In this document: in pieces, positions 41,449 to 50,525 of the stretch
Numbering within the stretch: position 1 is the first letter of the stretch
Layout: each line of letters begins with the position of its first letter
Program-made: the position numbers and the translations under genes
Notes under the pieces: model-generated
The model's input: the letters and a program-made list of their open reading frames with translations, nothing else
What the model was told of the DNA's origin: nothing
Database searches by the model: none
Assembly (NCBI GenBank): GCA_963557065.1
Contig: CAUWCT010000001.1
Location: 62,001-126,000, forward strand
Reading direction: 5' to 3'
DNA: 64,000 nucleotides
DNA from: UMGS1370 sp963557065
Lineage (GTDB): Bacteria > Bacillota > Clostridia > Lachnospirales > Lachnospiraceae

Positions 41449-42732
41449 TTACTGCTGCTCTTCCAAATACTCTCTTAAAATATCCATAGTAATGTCTATC
41501 AGTTCCTTTGTATGGGCATTGGAAATGAAAATAGACTCAAACTGGGAGGGCGCCATGCTGATGCCGTTTGTGATCATATGGTTAAAGTAACGGCCAAATT
41601 CGGTCACATCAGAGGTCTTTGCGTCCTCATAATTGTGAACCGGATGATCGGTAAAGAAAATGCAGCTTAATGAGCCGACTCCGGTTACCTGCCATGGTTT
41701 TTCATAGATCTCAAACAGTTTCTTTGCACTGGTCCGGTAGTAATCGCCTAAACCATTGATATAATCATAGATTTCCGGATTCTCGTCCAGCATGGTAAGT
41801 TCTGCCAGGCCTGCAGACATAGCTACCGGATTGCCGCTCAATGTACCTGCCTGATACACGCCTCCCAAAGGCGCTACCAGTTCCATCAATTCCTTACGGC
41901 CGCCGTAGCATCCTACCGGCATGCCGCCTCCGATAATTTTTCCAAAGGTGCTCAAATCAGGAGTTACTCCAAACAGGCCCTGGGCTCCGGCTTTGCTTAA
42001 ACGAAAACCTGTAATCACCTCATCAAAAATCAGCAGTGCGCCTTCTCTGGTACAGATATCCCGCATTGCCTGTAAAAATCCTTCCTGGGGAGGAACTACA
42101 CCCATGTTGCCTGCAACCGGCTCCAAAATTACTGCGGCAATCTGCCCCGGATACCGGGAAAACAGCTCTTCTACGCTGGACGGATCATTATAAACAGCTG
42201 TCAGCGTATCTTCGGCGCAGCCAGAAGGCACGCCTAAACTATCTGGAACGCCGCTGGTCATGGCTCCGGATCCTGCTTTTACCAGCATGGAATCCGAATG
42301 ACCATGGTAGCACCCTGCAAATTTCAAAATTTTACTGCGCCCGGTATATCCTCTTGCAAGGCGGACTGCAGACATAACGGCCTCGGTTCCGGAGTTGACC
42401 ATGCGCATCATTTCCATAGATGGAACCATTTTCTTTATTCGTTCTGCAACCTGAATCTCAATTCCGGTTGCAGCGCCAAAACTCAGTCCTTTTTCCGCAG
42501 CCTTTACCACTGCTTCGTATACAACCGGATGATTGTGTCCTAAAATCATGGGCCCCCAGGATCCGATATAGTCAATATAACGGTTACCATCCACATCCCA
42601 CACATAAGGCCCTCTTGCCCGCTCAATAAATCTGGGATGGCTGCCCACTGACCGGAATGCGCGGACCGGACTGTTTACGCCGCCCGGCATCAAATTCACT
42701 GCTTCACTAAATAATTGCTCTGATTTTGTCAT
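41449..42732 (-). CDS. hemL: Glutamate-1-semialdehyde 2,1-aminomutase
   Basis: Converts glutamate-1-semialdehyde to 5-aminolevulinate. It has 427 aa, the normal length. The PLP lysine lies in TFGKIIGGGMPVG, the Asp that holds the ring in LLIFDEVITGFR, and NSGTEAVMSAVRLARGYTGR is the phosphate-binding region. The start ATG overlaps the hemB stop (TAATG), so translation is coupled. Product flow is hemL then hemB, although the gene order is reversed. Without later heme genes nearby, the pathway may feed corrinoid or siroheme synthesis. Confidence 0.95.
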   Translation of the reverse strand: MTKSEQLFSEAVNLMPGGVNSPVRAFRSVGSHPRFIERARGPYVWDVDGNRYIDYIGSWGPMILGHNHPVVYEAVVKAAEKGLSFGAATGIEIQVAERIKKMVPSMEMMRMVNSGTEAVMSAVRLARGYTGRSKILKFAGCYHGHSDSMLVKAGSGAMTSGVPDSLGVPSGCAEDTLTAVYNDPSSVEELFSRYPGQIAAVILEPVAGNMGVVPPQEGFLQAMRDICTREGALLIFDEVITGFRLSKAGAQGLFGVTPDLSTFGKIIGGGMPVGCYGGRKELMELVAPLGGVYQAGTLSGNPVAMSAGLAELTMLDENPEIYDYINGLGDYYRTSAKKLFEIYEKPWQVTGVGSLSCIFFTDHPVHNYEDAKTSDVTEFGRYFNHMITNGISMAPSQFESIFISNAHTKELIDITMDILREYLEEQQ

Positions 42733-43718
42733 TACCCAATTCTCCCCTCATCCATAAATCTGGCCAGTTCTTTTGCAAAATAAGTCAGAAGAATATTGCA
42801 TCCTGCCCGGTAAATGCTGGCAGCAGTCTCACAGATTAAATTATCTTCATCAATATAGCCTAACTTTCCTCCTGCCTTGATCATGGCATACTCGCCGCTG
42901 ACACTGTAGGCAGCAACCGGAAGGTCAATGGCATCTGCAGTCTCTCTGATAATATCCAGGTAAGACAGGGCCGGCTTAATCATAATAATGTCCGCTCCCT
43001 CTTCGATATCAGAAAATACCTCCTTCAATGCCTCTTTTCGGTTGTGATAGTCCATCTGATAACTCTTTCTGTCCCCAAAAGACGGCGCAGATCCGGCGGC
43101 ATCCCGAAACGGGCCATAAAAACCGGACGCATATTTGGCAGAATAAGCCATAATCGGAGTGGTTTCATATCCGTTATCGTCTAAAATTTCCCGAATGGCA
43201 GCTACCCGTCCGTCCATCATATCAGAAGGCGCTACCATATCGGCTCCTGCCTGAACCTGGGACAGAGCGATTTTTGCCAGATATTCCAATGTTTTATCAT
43301 TATCCACATAGTGACCATCCAGGATACCGCAGTGTCCATGGGAGGTGTATTCACACATACACACGTCGCCAATGTAGTACAGATCCGGCACGCTTTCTTT
43401 TGCTTTCCGGAATGCCTTCTGGATAATGCCGTCTTCCGCATAAGCGCCGCTTCCGCAGGCATCCTTGTGGTCGGGAATACCAAACAGCATCACACTTGGA
43501 ACTCCTGCCTTTGCAGCCTCTTCCAGCGCCTGTGGCAGACGGTCCACGCTGTAGCGGAACTGTCCCGGCATTGTAGGGATTTCTTCTTTAATATTTGTAC
43601 CTTCTTTTACAAACATGGGATAAATCAAAGAAGACTTATCCATCCGGGTTTCCCGGACCATTTTTCTCAGAAGGGGGGTAGTACGCAGCCTTCTCGGTCT
43701 TTGAACCAAATCAATCAT
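42732..43718 (-). CDS. hemB: Porphobilinogen synthase (delta-aminolevulinate dehydratase)
   Basis: Condenses two 5-aminolevulinates to porphobilinogen. It has 328 aa. DVCMCEYTSHGHCG carries the three zinc cysteines, so it is the zinc type. The Schiff-base lysines lie in MAYSAKYASGFYGPFRDA and IMIKPALSYLDI. The ATG at 43718 has AGAGGATG upstream. The longer frame would begin inside the preceding gene's promoter region. It is the first gene of hemB-hemL. Confidence 0.96.
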   Translation of the reverse strand: MIDLVQRPRRLRTTPLLRKMVRETRMDKSSLIYPMFVKEGTNIKEEIPTMPGQFRYSVDRLPQALEEAAKAGVPSVMLFGIPDHKDACGSGAYAEDGIIQKAFRKAKESVPDLYYIGDVCMCEYTSHGHCGILDGHYVDNDKTLEYLAKIALSQVQAGADMVAPSDMMDGRVAAIREILDDNGYETTPIMAYSAKYASGFYGPFRDAAGSAPSFGDRKSYQMDYHNRKEALKEVFSDIEEGADIIMIKPALSYLDIIRETADAIDLPVAAYSVSGEYAMIKAGGKLGYIDEDNLICETAASIYRAGCNILLTYFAKELARFMDEGRIG

Positions 43719-43775
43719 GATTACATCCTCTTTTCTCTTAAGCTGGGGCAGTCTTTCATGTCCCTGATGCCTTAC

Positions 43776-43805
43776 ACTATAGCACACTTTACAATCCAAA
43801 ATCAA
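43776..43805 (-). promoter_or_regulatory. Promoter of hemB-hemL
   Basis: On the minus strand TTGATT (43800-43805), an 18-bp spacer and TATAGT (43776-43781). It overlaps the last codons of the upstream DHHW gene. Confidence 0.5.
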
Positions 43806-45018
43806 TCAGATTATAGTCCTTTAACGCCCAGATACTATACATCACCACGACTGTATCCGGTCTGTTTGTTTTTAGATATTCTTTTACAGAAATCTTCGGC
43901 TCTATCCGCAAATCAATGGCTTCTATCTGGCGGATGCCAAGACTTAAAAAGGAAGCCACAGGGCGGGCAAAAGAGTCTTTTAAAAGCAGCAGCTTTTTGT
44001 CATTTACTGCATCTTCATTTGTAATCCGCATCAGATTATAGTCGTCCCCTGTATAAACCGCATAGGGAATGTGGCTGTCATCATAATACCTGGCGTCTGT
44101 AATCTGACTGAAATCCAAAAGGGCCTGTGAAAAATCGCCTTCCCGCACAAGGTTTCTCTCCGGCACCTCCATCTGGAGGTGACTCTCAAAATCAGGCAGA
44201 ATCACTGAAATATCGTCTGCTCCGCCAAAATACTTTCCAGTTCTCTTTCCATAAGAGCCTAAAAATCCCTTAGGAAAATTGATTTGGTCGAAATTTGCCG
44301 GATCCGTTAAAAATGGAGCAATCTCATATCCATACTCTGCGTTCAGCCGCTCTGCCAGTTTTTGATAGCCCCAGAAAGCGCCTTCCAGATTCCAGTGGTG
44401 ATCCGTATGAAAAAACAAATCCTCATGGGAAAGTTCCTCCTCATGAAGGAGCTGGCGCAGGTCCATAACCGGAACCCCGGCATTTTTGAGATGTTCGATT
44501 ACCTGACTGGCAGCCGGATTGACTTCGTCCGGCACGCCAACAGGCAGACCAGTATCATACTGACAGACCTTAGATGGCGCAAATACGCACAAAAAGGGGA
44601 TCTCCAGTTCTTTGCAGGATTCATAAAGCAAAATCAGACTGTCTGCCGTATCCTGCACATCAAAATGATTGCTTAAACGCTCTAAATCTCCATTGTCTAA
44701 GCGCACAGTATCATTGCAGGTGCGCAGAAAAGCCATACGTTTTGCCAGACCATTGGCCTCAATAAACCGATACCGGCCTTTTAACTCTTCACCGTAATAG
44801 TGTTCCAAAGATCTCGAAATCCCTGCCCAGCTTTTCTCTGTGCTGTTCTGTACAGCCTCTTTCGCTTCCGGCAGATTCCACACTCCCATACTGGCAATAA
44901 AAAGCAAAAAGACAATTGTAAGGCCATATCGGTTGATTTTTTTTAATATCTGCATAATCCTATTCTTTCTGATGTTGTGATGGTCCCATTCAGGGCGGCG
45001 CATCTTCTTGTCAGGCAA
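43789..45018 (-). CDS. DHHW family protein, probable partner of the MBOAT O-acyltransferase
   Basis: A 409-aa, single-pass membrane protein. After a cytoplasmic N-terminus comes a helix (about 33-47), then an extracellular SGNH-like domain related to AlgX/AlgJ. HTDHHWNLEGAFWGYQ (about 200) is the DHHW motif, and LLLKDSFARPVASFL carries the likely catalytic Ser. It probably transfers acyl (acetyl) groups, delivered across the membrane by the MBOAT protein encoded 13 bp upstream, to a surface polymer. The start is uncertain: TTG 45018, ATG 45003 or ATG 44955 all lack a strong ribosome site. Confidence 0.87.
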   Translation of the reverse strand: MPDKKMRRPEWDHHNIRKNRIMQILKKINRYGLTIVFLLFIASMGVWNLPEAKEAVQNSTEKSWAGISRSLEHYYGEELKGRYRFIEANGLAKRMAFLRTCNDTVRLDNGDLERLSNHFDVQDTADSLILLYESCKELEIPFLCVFAPSKVCQYDTGLPVGVPDEVNPAASQVIEHLKNAGVPVMDLRQLLHEEELSHEDLFFHTDHHWNLEGAFWGYQKLAERLNAEYGYEIAPFLTDPANFDQINFPKGFLGSYGKRTGKYFGGADDISVILPDFESHLQMEVPERNLVREGDFSQALLDFSQITDARYYDDSHIPYAVYTGDDYNLMRITNEDAVNDKKLLLLKDSFARPVASFLSLGIRQIEAIDLRIEPKISVKEYLKTNRPDTVVVMYSIWALKDYNLIDFGL

Positions 45019-45031
45019 ACCTGAATGATTT

Positions 45032-46456
45032 CTAGAAATTAAAGTAAATAAAGGGATTATGGGCTCCTATGACCAGTTCAGAAACCGCCAGCAAAAACAA
45101 CAGGAACACTCCCCCATGGACAGCCAAACGGCCCAGGTCTGACCCCTGTTCTCCATCTGCCCAGGTCAGAAATTTTCCAACCGCAGGCGTACTCCCCAAA
45201 ATTGCGGCAAGAAAGTACCACCGGTACTCCCACACATAGTAAAGAGTCCAGGACACAGAAGGATGGGACGTTTCCAGACCAAACATGGTCTTTAAATAAA
45301 GAACTGCCTCTCCCATACTTTCTGCCCTAAACAGCACCCACCCGCAGATGATGCACAGCAGGGTAAGGATCCGATACAGCCATCCCAATCCATGGCTTTT
45401 AGCCCGTTCCGGAAGGTGAAACAGCTTTTCTCCTGTTAAAAGCACAAAGTAAAACAGTCCCCAGCAAAGAAAGGTCCAGCCTGCCCCATGCCAGATTCCA
45501 GTCAAAAACCAGACTGCAAAAAGATTGCGCACCAATTTCCATTTAGAATCCACCCTGGATCCTCCTAATGGAATATAGACGTAATCCCGAAACCAGGTAC
45601 TTAAGGAAATATGCCACCGCCTCCAAAAATCCGTCACAGATTCCGCCATATACGGATACCGGAAATTTTCCGGAAAATAGAATCCAAACATCTGTCCCAG
45701 ACCAATAGCCATGTCCGAATATGCGGAAAAATCAAAATAAATCTGGAACGTGTAGGAAACCGCCCCCAGCCATGCAGCTCCTGTGGTCAGTTCCCCTGCA
45801 GCCGGAAGGGTAAAGATATAGTCTGCGATCACAGCCATAGTGTTGGCCACCAGAATCTTTTTGATAAATCCGTATAAAAAGCGGTGAACCCCTGCCAAAA
45901 ATCCGTCTTTTGTCACCTTCCGGCTGTAAATCTGCTGGGAAAACGTCTCATACCTGACAATGGGACCTGCAATGAGCTGAGGAAAAAATGCAATGTAAAG
46001 CCCCACATTTAAAATATTTTTCTGCACATTCCCATGCTGCCGATACACATCAATCACATAAGACATGGCCTGAAATGTAAAAAATGAAATTCCAATGGGA
46101 AGAGCCATATCAACAGACGCAAATATCTGACGTCCCGCTGCCTGATTGACTGTTTCCACAAAAAAATTCATGTACTTAAAATATCCTAAAAGAGCCAGAT
46201 TGCAGACAGCCATGATAACCAGACACAGACGGCATCCCAGCTGATGTCTGCGGAGTTTGTCCACTGCCAGACCAAATCCGTAGTTCATGACAATGGACAT
46301 TGCCATAATCTTCACAAACTCCGGTTCCCCCCAGGCATAAAACACCAGGCTGGCTGCTAGTAGCCAGAGATTTCTGAAAACCTTTGGCAGCAGGAAATAT
46401 CCGGCCAGAGTCACCGGCAGAAACAAGATTAAAAATGACATGCTGGAAAATAACAC
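45032..46456 (-). CDS. MBOAT family O-acyltransferase (AlgI/DltB type)
   Basis: A 474-aa polytopic enzyme with about 11 predicted helices. Conserved MBOAT segments are FFPQLIAGPIVRYETF, DFWRRWHISLSTWFRDYVYIPLGGSR and FLTGIWHGAGWTFLCWG, the last carrying the catalytic His. It moves acyl groups through the membrane for the DHHW partner downstream. The start is GTG with AAGGAG seven bases upstream. The acceptor (exopolysaccharide, teichoic acid or peptidoglycan) cannot be told, as no polymer genes are adjacent. Confidence 0.92.
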   Translation of the reverse strand: MLFSSMSFLILFLPVTLAGYFLLPKVFRNLWLLAASLVFYAWGEPEFVKIMAMSIVMNYGFGLAVDKLRRHQLGCRLCLVIMAVCNLALLGYFKYMNFFVETVNQAAGRQIFASVDMALPIGISFFTFQAMSYVIDVYRQHGNVQKNILNVGLYIAFFPQLIAGPIVRYETFSQQIYSRKVTKDGFLAGVHRFLYGFIKKILVANTMAVIADYIFTLPAAGELTTGAAWLGAVSYTFQIYFDFSAYSDMAIGLGQMFGFYFPENFRYPYMAESVTDFWRRWHISLSTWFRDYVYIPLGGSRVDSKWKLVRNLFAVWFLTGIWHGAGWTFLCWGLFYFVLLTGEKLFHLPERAKSHGLGWLYRILTLLCIICGWVLFRAESMGEAVLYLKTMFGLETSHPSVSWTLYYVWEYRWYFLAAILGSTPAVGKFLTWADGEQGSDLGRLAVHGGVFLLFLLAVSELVIGAHNPFIYFNF

Positions 46457-46474
46457 TGTACTGCTCCTTTTATC

Positions 46475-48913
46475 TTAAACATTGTCTTCTGCTGCCTGGC
46501 GGCAAATCACTGTTTCTGCAAAATTGACAGAAGCCATGGCATCTTTGCAGTAACAGTCTGCGCCAATCGTCTCTGCGTAATCCCTGGTCAAAACTGCTCC
46601 GCCAACCATCACCTTTACCCAGGGAGTTCTCTCTCTCAAAAGACGGATAGTTGCTTCCATGCTTGGAACCGTAGTGGTCATTAACGCACTTAATCCCACT
46701 ACCGGCACGTGTTCTTTTTCTGCCCGGTCTGCAATAATCTTTGGATCCACGTCTCTTCCCAGATCGATGACCTGATAACTGTAATTTTCCAGCAGAACCT
46801 TCACGATATTTTTGCCGATATCGTGGATATCGCCTTTTACTGTAGCTAAAATTACCTTTCCCTTTTTTTCCTGGGTCTGGCCGTTTTTCTGCATCTCTGC
46901 CTTGAGTACCTCAAAAGCTGCTCCTGCTGCCTCTGCGCTCATCAAAAGCTGGGGCAGGAAAATCGTGCCTTTTTCAAACCCTTTTCCCACAAAATCCAGG
47001 GCCGGAATCATAATCTCATTGATGATTTCCAAAGGCTGTTTTTCCTTCAGCCAGTCAAAAGCCGAACTGGCAGCTTCCTCCCGAAATCCCCTTAAAATAG
47101 CATCAAACAGGCTGCTGTCATGCCCTGCCCCCATCTCCTTACCCTCTGCTTTTTTCTTTAAAGTCTCTCCCAGTCCTGTGCTCTGTCCACTGTAAGTATT
47201 GATATAATCTCCGCACTGGGAATCCAGCCCCGCCAGCGCCCGGTAACAGTAGTACGCCCTCATCATGGCTTCTGAATTGGGATTGATAATGGCAGCATTA
47301 AGTCCACTCTGCATTGCCATAGTAAAAAAAGCCGCATTGATGTTTTCCCTCTGAGGAAGTCCAAAGGAAATGTTGGATACCCCCAAAATGCTTTTTCCTC
47401 CCAGTTCATCCCGAATCTTCTGAAGGGTTTCCAGAGTGGTCAGCGCTCCCTTGCTGTCTGAACTAATGGTCATGCATAATCCATCAATTAAAATGTCTTT
47501 CGCACCAATGCCATACTGGGCTGCCTTTTCATAAATCTTTCGGGCAATCCGAATCCTTCCCTCTGCAGTATCCGGAATCCCGTTTTCATCCAGACATAAG
47601 GCCACTACCGTACCGCCGTACTTCTTTACCAGTGGAAATACGGCTTCCATCACCTCTTCTTTGCCGTTTACAGAATTAATCAGCGGCTTTCCATTGTAGA
47701 CCCGCATACCTTTTTCCATGGCTTTCGGATCTGCCGTATCAATCTGAAGAGGCAAATCCGTAATGCTTTGCAGTTCCCGCACCACCTCTTCCATCATGGA
47801 AGGCTCATCAATCTCCGGCAGTCCTACATTGACGTCCAGAATATGGGCCCCGTTATCCTGCTGGGCGGCTCCTTCCCGGAGAATGTAATTGAGATCGCGG
47901 TCCCGCAAAGCCTGTTTAAATTTGGATTTTCCTGTGGGATTAATCCGCTCTCCGATAATAATGGGATCTTTGTCAATGACCACTGCCTGGCTGTAGGAAG
48001 AAACTACTGTCCGCATCTTATCCTTTGGCCACTGCACCAAACCTTCGGAGCAGAGAGCAACCGTCTTTTGAATGTGCTCCGGGGTAGTCCCGCAGCATCC
48101 GCCTACCACCACTGCTCCCATGGCGGCAATCTCTGCCATTTCCCTTGCAAATGTATGGCTGTCAATGTCATAAACCGTCTTTCCATTCCGACTTTTCGGA
48201 AGTCCCGCATTGGGATTTACAATCACTGGAGTACTGGACACCTTTAACAGATTTTCCACAATGGGCTTCATCTGCACCGGCCCCAATCCACAGTTGACAC
48301 CGATTCCATCCACCCCCAGTCCTTCCAGCATTGCTGTGGCAGACTCTACTGTGCCTCCTGTCAAGAGTTTTCCCTTTTCATCAAACACCATGGTAACAAA
48401 AACCGGGAGATCGCATGCTTCTTTTACTCCTAAGACTGCAGCCTTTATCTCATAGCTGTCGCTCATAGTCTCAATCAGGACACCGTCCACTCCCTCTTGT
48501 GCACCGATGCAGGCTGCATCCCGGTACAACGCTGCTGCATCCTCAAAATCCAGATCGCCTAATGGCCTTAAAAGCTTTCCGGTAGGTCCCAGATCCAGGA
48601 CGATAAACCCGTCTTTTCCAGACTGCTCTACTGCCTGCCTGGCATTTTTCACAGCCGCTTTTATAACAGGTTCCAGGTGAAACTCTGCTCCTTTATGGAA
48701 TTTAAGTCCGTTGGCGCCAAAGGTATTGGTCTTGATAATATCCGCCCCTGCCTCCAGATACTCCCTATGTAACTGAACCAGAATTTCCGGATGCAGAATA
48801 TTCCAGGTTTCCGGCAGTTCCCCTGGAGCAAGCCCCTGTTCCTGAAGAACGCTTCCTGTACCGCCGTCAAAAAAAAGGCGGCGCTTTCTCATCTCTTCTA
48901 ACAATCTGTGCAT
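46475..48913 (-). CDS. metH: Cobalamin-dependent methionine synthase lacking the activation domain
   Basis: Transfers methyl from methyltetrahydrofolate to homocysteine via cobalamin. It has 812 aa in three modules. The homocysteine domain (1-300) has NCGLGP and GGCCGTTPEH zinc cysteines. The pterin-binding domain (about 320-590) starts at IIGERINPTGK. The B12 cap and Rossmann domain (600-812) has GDIHDIGKNIV, with the cobalt-ligand His. The AdoMet-binding reactivation domain is absent and is supplied by the gene upstream. The ATG at 48913 has AAGGGGAA upstream. The order metF, activation protein, metH gives a complete methionine methylation operon. Confidence 0.94.
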   Translation of the reverse strand: MHRLLEEMRKRRLFFDGGTGSVLQEQGLAPGELPETWNILHPEILVQLHREYLEAGADIIKTNTFGANGLKFHKGAEFHLEPVIKAAVKNARQAVEQSGKDGFIVLDLGPTGKLLRPLGDLDFEDAAALYRDAACIGAQEGVDGVLIETMSDSYEIKAAVLGVKEACDLPVFVTMVFDEKGKLLTGGTVESATAMLEGLGVDGIGVNCGLGPVQMKPIVENLLKVSSTPVIVNPNAGLPKSRNGKTVYDIDSHTFAREMAEIAAMGAVVVGGCCGTTPEHIQKTVALCSEGLVQWPKDKMRTVVSSYSQAVVIDKDPIIIGERINPTGKSKFKQALRDRDLNYILREGAAQQDNGAHILDVNVGLPEIDEPSMMEEVVRELQSITDLPLQIDTADPKAMEKGMRVYNGKPLINSVNGKEEVMEAVFPLVKKYGGTVVALCLDENGIPDTAEGRIRIARKIYEKAAQYGIGAKDILIDGLCMTISSDSKGALTTLETLQKIRDELGGKSILGVSNISFGLPQRENINAAFFTMAMQSGLNAAIINPNSEAMMRAYYCYRALAGLDSQCGDYINTYSGQSTGLGETLKKKAEGKEMGAGHDSSLFDAILRGFREEAASSAFDWLKEKQPLEIINEIMIPALDFVGKGFEKGTIFLPQLLMSAEAAGAAFEVLKAEMQKNGQTQEKKGKVILATVKGDIHDIGKNIVKVLLENYSYQVIDLGRDVDPKIIADRAEKEHVPVVGLSALMTTTVPSMEATIRLLRERTPWVKVMVGGAVLTRDYAETIGADCYCKDAMASVNFAETVICRQAAEDNV

Positions 48914-48962
48914 GGCAAATTCCCCTTTTCCTATGTTGTCTAATCCTGCAAACTCCCCGGAA

Positions 48963-49604
48963 CTAACGGCGGTATACGCAGTCTGTCTTCTGACACGCTT
49001 CACAGCCCTTTACCAGGCAGCGGTGCGGCCTCAAACTGATTCCCATCACTGCCGTCACTGATTTGGACGGCACCATAAGCAGGCTGTCGGTCAGTTTAAT
49101 CCCAATCCGTTTTCCTGCTTCCAACGCATCCAGCAGATTTTTTTGATTTTCCAGAGGGAAATCCCCGTAGCCAGGGCTGAATCGCGGACGCAGATAAAGC
49201 CCCTTTGCTTCATACTCTTCCTTTAATCCCTGGCAAATGCTGTCGCAGTAGTCCTCTAACATGGCAGTGGCAGCTGCCTGTATCACCACTGCCCGGCTCA
49301 TCCGAAGTCTGGAATACTTCTGAATCAGCAGATCGGCCCCTGTCCCCAGTGTGGCTGCAAACACTAAGATTTTTTCACAGTCTTTTAAGTTTTTCCACAG
49401 ATTTTTGCTCTCTGTCTGGAAACAGCCGCCGTCAATCCGTCCATTTTCCCCCAGGGTCAAAGTGTATTCCAACACCAGACTCTGCGGCTTTACCATTTTT
49501 TCCAGTTCTTCCAGACAGGACTCGGCAAGGGCTTTTACCCGGTCATCCTCCTGATTGTTTTTATACCCCAGATACCGGAAAATTTCTCTTCTGTTTACTT
49601 TCAT
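48963..49604 (-). CDS. Methionine synthase activation-domain protein
   Basis: A 213-aa stand-alone form of the MetH reactivation domain, which binds AdoMet and remethylates oxidised cobalamin with an electron donor. RPRFSPGYGDFPLENQ matches the RxxxGY AdoMet-binding motif of MetH. MVPSKSVTAVMGIS follows as in the family. The C-terminus has a cysteine cluster, HRCLVKGCEACQKTDC, which might hold a metal or serve redox. It complements the truncated MetH encoded 49 bp downstream. The ATG at 49604 has AGAAGGGAACC upstream. It is 11 bp after metF. Confidence 0.9.
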   Translation of the reverse strand: MKVNRREIFRYLGYKNNQEDDRVKALAESCLEELEKMVKPQSLVLEYTLTLGENGRIDGGCFQTESKNLWKNLKDCEKILVFAATLGTGADLLIQKYSRLRMSRAVVIQAAATAMLEDYCDSICQGLKEEYEAKGLYLRPRFSPGYGDFPLENQKNLLDALEAGKRIGIKLTDSLLMVPSKSVTAVMGISLRPHRCLVKGCEACQKTDCVYRR

Positions 49605-49615
49605 AGGTTCCCTTC

Positions 49616-50473
49616 TCACACAATTTCAGACAGGCTCTCCTTAATCTGTATGGCCACATCCGGCTTATTCATGGAATATACATGGATTCCATTGACTCCA
49701 TTGGCAATTAAATCAATAATCTGTTCAGTGGCATAGGCAATGCCGGCCTGCTTCATGGCAGCCGGATTGTCTCCAAAGCGATCCACGATAGCCTTAAACC
49801 GCGCCGGAAGGTACGTACCGGACATCTTACAGATGCGGGCAATCTGTTTGGCATTGGTTACCGGCATAATTCCGGCAATGACCGGAACCTGAATCCCTTT
49901 TTCCCGAATCCGATATAAGAAATTATATAAAATATTGTTGTCAAAAAACATCTGAGTGGTAAGGAAATCGCAGCCGGCGTCTGCTTTTTCTTTTAAATGA
50001 AGAAGGTCCTCTTCCTTATTTGCCGACTCCACATGACCTTCCGGATAGCAGGCAGCGCCGATACAAAAATCTCCTGCCTGTTTGATGTCATAAATCAGCT
50101 GGGACGCATACTGATAGTCATGAACCGATGTCCCCTCTGCCGGAATGTCCCCTCTCAGAGCCAGAATGTTTTCGATCCCGTTGTCTTTTAATTCCTGCAG
50201 AATCCCTTTTACCCCTTTCCTGGTGGAAGACACACAGGTTAAATGGGCCAGGGGCGTTACATTTCCCTTATTTTTAATGGTAGAGGCAATCTGTACCGTA
50301 TACCGGCTGGTTCCGCCTCCTGCGCCGTAAGTCACGCTCATAAACGCCGGCCCCGCCTGGGCAATCTGTAAGGCAGCAGTCTCTACAGACTGGTAATTGT
50401 CCGCTGTTTTGGGCGGGAATACTTCAAATGACAAAGTTGGCCTTTTCTCTGCCAGGATGTCTCGTATCTTCAT
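49616..50473 (-). CDS. metF: Methylenetetrahydrofolate reductase
   Basis: Reduces methylenetetrahydrofolate to the methyl donor for MetH. It has 285 aa with a TIM barrel. LSFEVFPPK near the start, SVTYGAGGGTS, NILALRGDIP and FLTTQMFFDN are the family's flavin and folate motifs. It is the first gene of the metF-activation-metH operon and has its own promoter at the end of the upstream gene. AAAGGAGAACATAC precedes the ATG. Confidence 0.96.
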   Translation of the reverse strand: MKIRDILAEKRPTLSFEVFPPKTADNYQSVETAALQIAQAGPAFMSVTYGAGGGTSRYTVQIASTIKNKGNVTPLAHLTCVSSTRKGVKGILQELKDNGIENILALRGDIPAEGTSVHDYQYASQLIYDIKQAGDFCIGAACYPEGHVESANKEEDLLHLKEKADAGCDFLTTQMFFDNNILYNFLYRIREKGIQVPVIAGIMPVTNAKQIARICKMSGTYLPARFKAIVDRFGDNPAAMKQAGIAYATEQIIDLIANGVNGIHVYSMNKPDVAIQIKESLSEIV

Positions 50474-50496
50474 GTATGTTCTCCTTTGTGCGCAAT

Positions 50497-50525
50497 ACTA
50501 TAGCATAATCCCGTTTAAATTTCAA
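50497..50525 (-). promoter_or_regulatory. SigA promoter of the metF operon
   Basis: On the minus strand TTGAAA (50520-50525), a 17-bp spacer and TATAGT (50497-50502). The -35 overlaps the stop codon of the carboxypeptidase gene. The leader is too short for an S-box or cobalamin riboswitch. Confidence 0.65.

Noticed and set aside
47768..48247. Plus-strand frame of 159 codons inside metH
   Set aside because: Antisense to the well-conserved homocysteine and pterin domains, without a start signal.
50474..50522. Looked for an S-box or cobalamin riboswitch before metF
   Set aside because: The promoter lies in the end of the upstream gene and leaves a leader of about 20 nt, too short for any riboswitch.
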